Assembly (NCBI GenBank): GCA_040905145.1
Contig: JBBDSC010000142.1
Span: forward strand, 1-5,788
Length of the DNA: 5,788 bases
Direction: 5' to 3'
Source: DATGMS01 sp040905145
Lineage (GTDB): Bacteria > Bacteroidota > Bacteroidia > Cytophagales > Cyclobacteriaceae
Shown: positions 1-5,562 of the stretch, one piece after another
How positions within the stretch are numbered: position 1 is the first letter of the stretch
How the letters are laid out: every line of letters begins with the position of its first letter
Notes under the pieces: generated by a model
Told to the model about the DNA's origin: nothing
Databases searched by the model: none
What the model saw: the letters and a program-made list of their open reading frames with translations, nothing else
Position numbers and translations under genes: made by a program

Positions 1-2
1 AT

Positions 3-53
3 AAATTCGGTCTGACCAATCAGGACCTCGGGCTCGAAATGGGCCAAATTTGA
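3..53 (+). CDS. possible C-terminal tail of an upstream gene (partial)
   Basis: From the left edge, 16 codons read openly to a TGA at 51-53, giving KFGLTNQDLGLEMGQI. The composition looks protein-like, but the stretch is too short to assign to a family and no start is in view. The opposite strand is also open here, so this is weak. It overlaps the earliest possible start of the next gene by four bases. Confidence 0.2.
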   Translation, partial: KFGLTNQDLGLEMGQI

Positions 54-490
54 CGGTTTTTGTGTACGTTTGTCAGAATGCAAAAAAAGACCACGTGACA
101 GACAATAAAGAAATAGGCATAATTAACTCACTGACACAATTGGTAGCACTTGGAATTTTTTCAGGTGGAGCAATTTTTTTTTTACCTCTCGCTCTTGCCG
201 AAATTACGGGTTGGGTAATGTTGGGACTATGGATTGGACTGAATTTCTTTGGACTTCCATTGATAATAAAATTGACAGACAAAATTCTCCTGACAGGACT
301 ATCAGGTGGACTCCTCGCATACATTTTGAACCTGACCTACTACAGATTTCACATGTACTACATTGACAAAGAATTTAACTTGAATGACTACAAGAGCGAC
401 TTGATTCCAATTGTGTTGACAATGACCGTTGCGATAATGATAGGAGAATTAATAAGAAGAAAAAGAAAAGCACTTGCTGCCAACAATTAA
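50..490 (+). CDS. small four-helix membrane protein of unknown function
   Basis: I do not recognise the family. Numbered from a TTG at 50, the 146-residue product has four hydrophobic segments, near residues 28-50, 54-76, 79-100 and 118-137. A short polar stretch (about 101-117) precedes the last helix, and a basic tail (RRKRK) ends it. This suggests a small inner-membrane protein. The start is uncertain: no ATG lies in this frame, and TTG 50 and GTG 95 are the candidates. An ATG at 78-80 would enter the frame (MQKKDHV...) if the run of seven A at 82-88 had eight, so the natural start may be that ATG, with a one-base loss in this copy or in the read. The final codons and TAA are part of the left arm of the 476-544 hairpin, an arrangement typical of gene cassettes. 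The gene is more AT-rich than the IS-like DNA to its right. Being coding seems likely; the function is unknown. Confidence 0.7.
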   Translation: MTVFVYVCQNAKKDHVTDNKEIGIINSLTQLVALGIFSGGAIFFLPLALAEITGWVMLGLWIGLNFFGLPLIIKLTDKILLTGLSGGLLAYILNLTYYRFHMYYIDKEFNLNDYKSDLIPIVLTMTVAIMIGELIRRKRKALAANN

Positions 491-544
491 GCTACAATGA
501 TGCGAAGCAAGGCTTCGGTTCATTGTAGCTTAATTGTTGGCCGC
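476..544. repeat. long imperfect hairpin, attC-like, at end of the membrane gene
   Basis: A 21-base arm at 479-499 (starting GCCAACAATTAAGC) is perfectly complemented by 521-541 (ending GCTTAATTGTTGGC). Outside, GC 476-477 pairs with GC 543-544 across one T/C mismatch. Inside, an A-T pair and two mismatches lead to a second stem, CGAAGC (503-508) and GCTTCG (512-517), with loop AAG. Integron attC sites share this overall shape: a cassette gene ending in the left arm, GTT/AAC-type core ends and unpaired internal bases. However, the ends here do not match the RYYYAAC/GTTRRRY consensus well, and no integron integrase is present. A T run at 546-552 follows the right arm, so it may also serve as a terminator for the membrane gene. 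The structure is certain; the role is inferred. Confidence 0.7.
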
Positions 545-692
545 TGTTTTTTTAAAACTTTACCATCAAAAAAACACTTTAAAATGGACACTCCCGGCAT
601 AAAACCCGGTCTTTTTTCGGATAGACTGCCTGGTTTAAGTACCCGATTGCATATAAAGGCCTGTTTTTTGTGCTTTGGGCATAACTGTCCCG

Positions 693-1265
693 TTACACTG
701 TTTGGTGTTGCTTTTTATGGTTCTTTATTTTGTCAATCCAGTGGGCAGGAGGGCCTCTTTTGCCGAAGCGGGCGACGGTTTCCATAAGCCCTTTTTTACA
801 GTAAGGGCAACGCTTTAGATAGGTTTCATTTTCCTGTTTTGGATCCGGTAATACAACAGCTCCGAGTTGTTTATCAATAGTGGCCTTGTGGCTGGCTTTT
901 GACGCCCCGGAGAGGATCCCATAATGCCTGATCCGCGTAAAGCCTTTTGGCAGGATATGCAGGGCAACCTTCTGATAAACTCAGTGGCATCCAGGCAGGC
1001 TATATTCCTTTTTCCTCCCTGCCTGTAATCCTTTACACCAAAGCTGACTTTTCCGTTCGAGAAGCCGTTTTTCCCTCAGGGCATGTACGAAGCGGGCCCT
1101 GAAGACAGCGGACATTTTCTTTACCGGGAACAGGAAACGGCCTTTGGAGCGGGAAGGCTTCCACTTGCCGGAAGGTGTCAGTCCTCCTGCCGGCACAATG
1201 CAGTGCAGGTGGGGATGCAGGCTGAGGTTCTGGCCCCAGGTATGTAAAACGCAGACCATACCGGT
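693..1265 (-). pseudogene. IS91-family HUH (Y2) transposase, truncated, deleted and frameshifted
   Basis: IS91 transposases nick and join single-stranded DNA at the element ends using an HUH metal site and tyrosines. Three pieces remain. Piece 1 (1265 to about 1040) reads TGMVCVLHTWGQNLSLHPHLHC and on through a GKWKPSRSKGRFLFPVK stretch; its HPHLHC holds the HUH motif. Piece 2 (about 1036-966) is in another frame and reads VKDYRQGGKRN...LDATEFIRR. Piece 3 (about 965 to a TAA at 695-693) reads ALHILPKGFTRIRHYGILS, then a CPYC motif, and ends HKKQHQTV. Missing are the N-terminal zinc-binding region, lost with the end of the integrase, and the block between pieces 1 and 2, which in this family carries the catalytic tyrosines. 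Pieces 2 and 3 are separated by one missing base near 966-967: TTT for TT would restore RRFALHIL. Family assignment is firm, and so is inactivity. Confidence 0.88.
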
Positions 1266-1266
1266 G

Positions 1267-2128
1267 AGCCTTCCTGCCGACCCTGGCCACGTGTAAATAC
1301 ACAAGGGTGGTGTTGATGTCCACGTGACCCAGCAGTTCTTTTAGCGTTATGATGTCGGTGCCCATCTCCAACAAGTGGGTGGCATAGCTGTGGCGAAGGC
1401 AGTGAGCGGTGACCTGCTTTCTGATCCACTGGCCCTGCGGGCTTCCCTGACTGCCCACTGTACACCACGGGCAGAGAGTGGAGTATAATCTCCTGAACTG
1501 TTTTTACCGTTGAACAGGTATACGACCGGTTTCTCGGCTTCCAGATAAGCTGTTACACCACGCACCAGCAAATTGCAGAGGGGTACATAACGGTCTTTGC
1601 GTCCTTTTCCTTCGCGTACGTGAAGTGTCTTTCTGTCCAGGTCTATATCGGTAATACTGAGATTGCACAGTTCAAAATTGCGAAGGCCGCAGCCATAAAC
1701 CAGAGAAAGGATCAGGCGGTGCCGGAGTAGCTTGGGAGCTTTTAGCAGGTCTTTAACTTCTTTCTGGCTGAGCACCACCGGTAGTTTCTTTGGTCTTTCT
1801 ATACTGGGAAGCACCACCCTGCTTTCAGTCTTATCAAAAATCCTGTACAGAAAGCGGAGGCCATACACGGTGTGTTTGAAAAAGCTGTCGGAAGGGGTAT
1901 GGTGTTTCCGCTTGAGAAAGTGCAGGTAATCCAAAACTGTCTCATCTTCGAGATCCAGCAGGTTACAGTTGAGATGAAGACCCATATGGGCCAGACAACG
2001 GACGTAGTTGGTCAATGTGCTCTGGCTTCTGCCGGAGACAATAATTTTTTGACGGAATTTCTCGTAAAGTTCTGCGAATCCTGCTACATTAGAACAAGCA
2101 GTTTGAATAAGGTTAGCTTTTCTTTCAT
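1267..2128 (-). pseudogene. tyrosine recombinase (phage-integrase family) of the IS91-like element, frameshifted
   Basis: This is a site-specific recombinase of the XerC/D-like tyrosine class. The main open piece runs from 2015 to 1347. It carries an N-terminal SAM-like DNA-binding region and then the catalytic domain, with the Arg of YGCGLRNFE and the Lys of GKGRKDRYVP. Near 1424 the frame changes; one extra A (GGAATC for GGATC) would give GIRKQVTAHCLRHSYATHLL, supplying HxxR. The next stretch gives LLGHVDINTTLVYLHV with the final His and nucleophile Tyr. All catalytic residues survive, split over two frames. Upstream of 2015 the same frame reads ACSNVAGFAELYEKFRQK, so the real start is probably the ATG at 2128-2126, which is one A short of being in frame (GAAAAG). 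The C-terminus ends abruptly near 1267, fused to transposase codons by a deletion. Not functional as read. Confidence 0.87.
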
Positions 2129-2223
2129 GATTATGTTTTTAATAGTTAAAATTTAATAAGCTGAAAAGATAGCCCTTATTCGCTGCTGTTGTAAAACTAC
2201 CTAAGGTTGAGGCTCTCACGCCA

Positions 2224-2255
2224 CCGTATCCCGAGGGTCGGGACAGGCTGTACGG
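2224..2255. repeat. nested hairpin, possible terminus of the IS91-like element
   Basis: The inner stem TCCCGA (2229-2234) and TCGGGA (2238-2243) is perfect with a GGG loop. Directly outside it, CCGTA (2224-2228) pairs with TACGG (2251-2255), leaving a seven-base one-sided bulge. Structured ends like this are expected for IS91-type elements, which recognise their ends as single-stranded hairpins. It sits about 100 bases upstream of the recombinase start, between that gene and the regulator. That it is the element end is inference; the structure itself is plain. Confidence 0.5.
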
Positions 2256-2320
2256 GTCACGATTATCATCTAAGTATGGCTTTGAAACAATTTTCAATAT
2301 TCTTTAAGACCATATACGCT

Positions 2321-2832
2321 ATGAAAAATGAAATAATACATATAAACAAGATCTGGGAAAGTATGGTAAAAGAGAAAAGGGATCCTACTCTATTGCCTCA
2401 TATTGATATTAATGAAATTGTTAGTGAGATTTTAGCGGTAGGTCCTTTCTATTATTACATAATTGATTTTTATGATTTTAGTATCCCACAAATCAGCAAA
2501 GGATTCAAAGAAGCACACGGGCTTGATCCTAATCAGATAGAAACAGTGAAAAGCTTTCATTAATAGGATTAGCAGGCCACCCTTCCTATCTCAATATGGA
2601 TATATATGATACAGGACAGAAGGAACAAGTAATTCCTTTAAACAAATTTTCTAAAAGGGAATTACAGATTATTAAATTGATAGCAGAGGGCAGTGACACC
2701 AAGGAAATTGCAGAGCGGTTGTTTATCTCCATTTTAACCGTTAAATCCCACCGTAAAAATATCTTAAGTAAATCCGGTTGCAAAAATTCCGTTGAACTGG
2801 TGGCACGGGGAATCAGCGAAGGATGGATATGA
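2321..2832 (+). pseudogene. PAS-LuxR-type transcriptional regulator with internal out-of-frame deletion
   Basis: Two pieces of one regulator lie in different frames. The N-terminal piece starts at ATG 2321 (MKNEIIHINKIWESM) and reads through FYYYIIDFYDFS, GFKEAHGLDPNQIETV, resembling the beginning of the PAS-like sensor region of Bacteroidota LuxR regulators. It stops at 2561-2563. The C-terminal piece is open from about 2554, reads LSLIGLAGHPSYLNMDIYDTG, and then carries a full GerE/LuxR helix-turn-helix: KFSKRELQIIKLIAEG, TKEIAERLFIS, TVKSHRKNILSKSG. It ends at TGA 2830-2832. Proteins of this type usually have roughly a hundred further residues between these parts, including the rest of the PAS fold, so most of the sensor has been deleted at about 2550-2557. 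The helix-turn-helix could still be made as a 78-residue peptide from ATG 2596, but I see no ribosome site supporting that. An alternative longer start, ATG 2276, adds only 15 residues. Confidence 0.82.
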
Positions 2833-2996
2833 TGCTAAAAATTCATGTTCTTTAAGCAAAACCGTTTTTAAACCTACCGCCGTTTTCGTTTATATGTTAG
2901 GTGAACCCTTCCCATTCTATCTGTAATTATAAAAGGTCGGCACTTTTTCCTGTTCTGATTGATCCCTTTAATTCACGCTTCCCAGTTTCTTTTAAA

Positions 2997-3016
2997 AATC
3001 CCCCTTTAGGGGGATT
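2997..3016 (-). terminator. C/G-rich hairpin, candidate terminator or small dispersed repeat
   Basis: AATCCCCC (2997-3004) pairs perfectly with GGGGGATT (3009-3016) over a TTTA loop. On the minus strand the stem is followed by a run of T, the form of an intrinsic terminator, yet no minus-strand gene ends here. On the plus strand the following bases (GTGGTTTA) are not a good T tract, and the hairpin lies 164 bases after the regulator remains. From memory, this kind of CCCCCTTTAGGGGG unit recurs in Bacteroidota intergenic DNA, so it may be a repeat. Confidence 0.4.
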
Positions 3017-3045
3017 GTGGTTTATTGATTCGAGACGTATTTTTG
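3014..3045 (+). promoter_or_regulatory. candidate Bacteroidota-type promoter for the first FISUMP gene
   Basis: TATTTTTG at 3038-3045 fits the TAnnTTTG -7 element used by the Bacteroidota primary sigma factor. A TTG at 3015-3017 lies 20 bases upstream, an acceptable -33 spacing. It would start transcription about 70 bases before ATG 3121. The -33 half overlaps the right arm of the 2997-3016 hairpin. The match is short and could be chance in AT-rich DNA. Confidence 0.4.
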
Positions 3046-3120
3046 ATTCTTACCTAAAGAAAAAACCATGAAAAAATCCTTTACGAAAATATGTTGTATT
3101 CCTGTTAAAATATTGTAGCC

Positions 3121-3947
3121 ATGAAAAATTTAAACTTCTGTTTATTACTTTCCTTGCTTTTTTTTGTAGGCTGTACCCAAATGGAGCCGGAAATCCTGTC
3201 CCGGTCCGGAGAGGTAATATTCAACGCTGTCACCGTCAGTTCCTTCTCGGGAAATATGCCCAATGGCAGGAAGGAAGCCGATTCTGACTGGGAGCACATC
3301 TTTAAGGACCAGGCCATGCTGGAAGTCACGGACAAAAACACAGGACAGACCTACGAGGTGATCTACAACCCCAATGAGTTTGGAGAGGGCTTTACCCTTT
3401 CCCTTCCCTATGGGTCCTATACTTATTCCTCCGAAGTGGAGGGAGCTGGCCCTTGGGGAATTTGAAGCTGTTGAAGAGGGGATTGAAATAGGAGAAGTGG
3501 AAAAAGGAACCCTTGTTGACCCCCGTGACGGGCAGACTTATAAAACCGTCCGGATCGGGGAACAGACCTGGAAACTGTGCTAAATATGGCAGATTATACT
3601 CCTGGGATGCCGCCTTAACGGCCTGTCCTGAGGGCTGGTATTTACCAGGTGAGGAGGAATGGAGGATATTGGAAACATTTTTGGGATGGGGAGTAGCCGG
3701 GGGCAAGATGAAATCAACTACAGGATGGGACCCCCCCAATACAGGAGCAACCAACCAGAGTGGTTTTTCAGCGCTTCCAGGGGGGCTTTACGGCGGCTCT
3801 TTTCATTACCGTGGAATGGAGGGATATTGGTGGAGTTCTGAGGACTGGTTTTCTGGGAGATCTCTTTATGAACGGTCAGCGGATTTACATTGGGATGTAT
3901 CAACAGTAGGCGGGTTAGCGTTTTCCTGTCGTTGCATCAAAGAATAG
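3121..3947 (+). pseudogene. FISUMP-domain lipoprotein, first tandem copy, two internal deletions
   Basis: This is a broken paralogue of the gene at 4039-5310. Piece A (3121 to about 3442) has a lipoprotein signal, MKNLNFCLLLSLLFFVGC with lipobox Cys18, and then the same N-terminal region as its neighbour (ILSRSGEV, GNMPN, HIFKD, GQTYEVIYNPNEFGEGF, SLPYGSY). It then runs to a TGA at 3463-3465. Piece B (about 3443-3571) changes frame and reads ELALGEFEAVEEG, then the start of the FISUMP domain, DPRDGQTYKTVRIGEQTW. Piece C (about 3573-3947) changes frame again and reads NCAKYGRLYSWDAAL, CPEGWYLP, GGKMKSTTGWDPPNTG, GFSALPGG, GYWWSSEDW and SCRCIKE. Against the intact copy, about 350 nt are missing at 3441-3445 and 59 nt at 3571-3573, neither a multiple of three. 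A secreted 114-residue stub from piece A could still be made. The start is supported by alignment with the paralogue. Confidence 0.85.
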
Positions 3948-3958
3948 AAACTTGTAGA

Positions 3959-3984
3959 GGGGGCATTTTTAGCCCCAACCTTTT
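3959..3984 (+). terminator. weak intrinsic terminator candidate between the FISUMP copies
   Basis: GGGGC (3960-3964) pairs with GCCCC (3972-3976) around ATTTTTA, followed after AACC by TTTT (3981-3984). It lies just after the stop of the first copy. The stem is only five base pairs and the T run is short, so this is tentative. Confidence 0.4.
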
Positions 3985-4038
3985 AAAAAATGTACCGGTT
4001 CAAATTGTGTTCTTTTTTTCTATTTAAATATGCCCATC

Positions 4039-5310
4039 ATGAAAAATTCAACCCTATGTTTAATGCTTTCTTTTCTACTTTTAGGATGTACCCATATGGA
4101 TCAGAAAATTCTGTCCCGGTCCGGGGAAGTAAGATTCAAAGGAGTTTCACTGGATCCCTTCAGGGGGAATATGCCGAATGCAAGGACGGAGTCGGCCTCT
4201 GCTTGGAAACACATCTTTAAGGACAAAGCCGTGCTTGAAGTCACCGATACAAATACAGGGCAGATCTATTCCATGGACTACAATCCCAATGAATTCGGAG
4301 ATGGCTTTACCCTTTCCCTTCCCTATGGTTCCTATAGGTATTTCTCAGAAGTGGAGGGCGGGAAATTCAGAAGATACCTTCCGTTCCGGATTGAGGGTGA
4401 ATTCATATTGAATGCTGAAAGCCTGGATATCACCCTCAACGCCACCACAGATTATGGGCTGATCACGGTCAGGAACCAATACCTCAGCTCCCTTGAAATC
4501 AGGCACGGAGCTGATCCCTATGGAATGGGGCTGCTGGAAGATGGCACCCACTATTTTGTCTATATCAGAAACGGGCTGAACCCGACCTTGGAGATCAAGG
4601 ATATCTTTGAGAACCAGCTGATCACCAGGGAAATTGACGTACAGGCCTATAACCATTACAGCTTCTTTCTCAAACTCGCCCAGGTCAACGGCAATGCCAA
4701 CTTCGTTGAACTGGCCCTGGGGGGATTTGAGTATTTTTCAATAGGGATAACATTAGGGGAAGCTGAAACAGGAACCTTCACCGACCCCCGTGACGGGCAG
4801 GTTTACAAAACTGTACAAATAGGAATACACACCTGGATGGCGGAGAACCTGAATTACGAACCAGAATACAGCTGGTGTTATGGGGAGGATCCTGCCAACT
4901 GTGAAAAATATGGAAGGTTATATTCCTGGAATACCGCGTTGACCGTTTGTCCTGATGGCTGGCATTTGCCCAGCAGGGCGGAATGGGAGATACTGGCCCA
5001 TTATTTGGGAGGTTGGGAGATTGCCGGGGGAAAAATGAAGTCCACTACCGGATGGGATCCGCCCAATACGGGAGCTACCAACGAAAGCGGATTTTCAGCA
5101 CTTCCAGGTGGCCTTGGTGAAAGTGTTTCACCTGATAATTATTATTATCGCCGAGAAGCTTCCGGTAAATGGTGGGGGGCAGATAGGCTGTGGTATGACG
5201 ATTGGGGCTGGCAGTATTTTTTCACTGATCTTGAACATTCTAGCCAGGAGTTAACTTGGGGCTGGAGTGAAGTGTATGGGTTAAGATCCTGTCGTTGCAT
5301 AAGGGATTAG
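4039..5310 (+). CDS. FISUMP-domain outer lipoprotein, second tandem copy (intact)
   Basis: A 423-residue lipoprotein. The signal peptide MKNSTLCLMLSFLLLGC has lipobox LLGC with Cys17, so the mature protein should be lipid-anchored and face the periplasm or cell surface. Residues about 22-240 form a beta-rich N-terminal region that I cannot name. From Asp249 to the end is a Fibrobacter succinogenes major paralogous (FISUMP, TIGR02145/PF09603) domain: DPRDGQVYKTVQIG, TWMAENLNY, EKYGRLYSWNTAL, CPDGWHLPSRAEW (Cys304), GGKMKSTTGW (330-339), GFSALPGG, and the closing SCRCIRD (Cys418, Cys420). The domain's function is not established; its fold is thought to be lectin- or FGE-like, so ligand binding is a reasonable guess only. 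ATG 4039 is preferred over ATG 4030 because it aligns with the start of the first copy. No clear promoter was seen, so it may depend on readthrough or an unrecognised site in 3985-4038. No good terminator follows. Confidence 0.9.
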   Translation: MKNSTLCLMLSFLLLGCTHMDQKILSRSGEVRFKGVSLDPFRGNMPNARTESASAWKHIFKDKAVLEVTDTNTGQIYSMDYNPNEFGDGFTLSLPYGSYRYFSEVEGGKFRRYLPFRIEGEFILNAESLDITLNATTDYGLITVRNQYLSSLEIRHGADPYGMGLLEDGTHYFVYIRNGLNPTLEIKDIFENQLITREIDVQAYNHYSFFLKLAQVNGNANFVELALGGFEYFSIGITLGEAETGTFTDPRDGQVYKTVQIGIHTWMAENLNYEPEYSWCYGEDPANCEKYGRLYSWNTALTVCPDGWHLPSRAEWEILAHYLGGWEIAGGKMKSTTGWDPPNTGATNESGFSALPGGLGESVSPDNYYYRREASGKWWGADRLWYDDWGWQYFFTDLEHSSQELTWGWSEVYGLRSCRCIRD

Positions 5311-5562
5311 GAAATCCATCTGGGGGGTCTCAAAACTTTTTACCTTAACCCTGTAGAAAAGGAAATCTACAAAACATGGATAGAAATCATGGACAACACC
5401 GATATTGATGAATTTTACTTCACCAATGGGAATATCAAGACACTAATTGAGCGGAATAAGGTTAAGGTATGCAAGGGAGAACTAATGTATCCGTCCGACT
5501 TAGGTTCTTGTTTTACGTGCCTTAATCGGAGGATTTTGATTTCTTTGTCCGTGTGCCGATAA
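5311..5562 (+). pseudogene. unassigned gene fragment after the FISUMP lipoprotein
   Basis: Immediately after the lipoprotein stop, the same reading frame stays open to a TAA at 5560-5562. It contains GLKTFYLNPVEKEIYKTW, IEIMDNTDIDEFYFTNGN and IKTLIERNKVKVCKGELMYP. The composition looks like a real protein interior, but I do not recognise it. From the ATG at 5389 it would be 57 residues. The last 20 or so codons (from about 5499) lie over the antisense of the toxin remains and are not credible, so this is probably a fragment cut off by a rearrangement near 5490-5500. Sharing a frame with the lipoprotein may be chance; the lipoprotein ends where its family normally does. Confidence 0.35.

Larger units (their letters stand above)
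545..2255 (-). mobile_element. degenerate IS91-like element with tyrosine recombinase and HUH transposase
   Basis: Two adjacent minus-strand coding remains, a tyrosine recombinase followed by an IS91-type transposase, match the arrangement of IS91-family elements that carry an accessory integrase upstream of the Y2 transposase. Boundaries are estimates. The left limit is placed after the attC-like hairpin, because the 150 bases downstream of the transposase stop (545-692) hold no gene and have short CCGG-based inverted and direct repeats near 594-612. The right limit is placed at the nested hairpin 2224-2255. IS91 elements move by rolling-circle transposition and leave no target duplication, so edges cannot be set by flanking repeats. 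Frameshifts and at least two internal deletions make the element non-functional on its own. Confidence 0.65.

Noticed and set aside
497..787. Plus-strand open frame of 96 codons
   Set aside because: It begins in the hairpin, runs antisense over the transposase C-terminus, and its protein has no coherent pattern.
1178..1468. Third minus-strand frame over the recombinase/transposase junction
   Set aside because: It is a shadow; the recombinase and transposase motifs are in the other two frames.
1872..2156. Plus-strand open frame of 94 codons
   Set aside because: It is antisense to the recombinase, whose catalytic motifs are clear on the minus strand.
3068..3118. Short upstream frame MKKSFTKICCIPVKIL ending two bases before the first FISUMP start
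   Set aside because: It could be a leader peptide, but 16 codons in AT-rich DNA with no ribosome site or family support is not enough.
3392..3754. Minus-strand open frame of 120 codons
   Set aside because: It is antisense to FISUMP pieces that align with an intact paralogue.
4345..4656. Minus-strand open frame of 103 codons
   Set aside because: It is fully antisense to the intact lipoprotein gene and has no recognisable features.
3121..5310. Diversity-generating retroelement target pair
   Set aside because: No reverse transcriptase or template repeat is in the window, and the variable parts differ in length, unlike retroelement mutagenesis.
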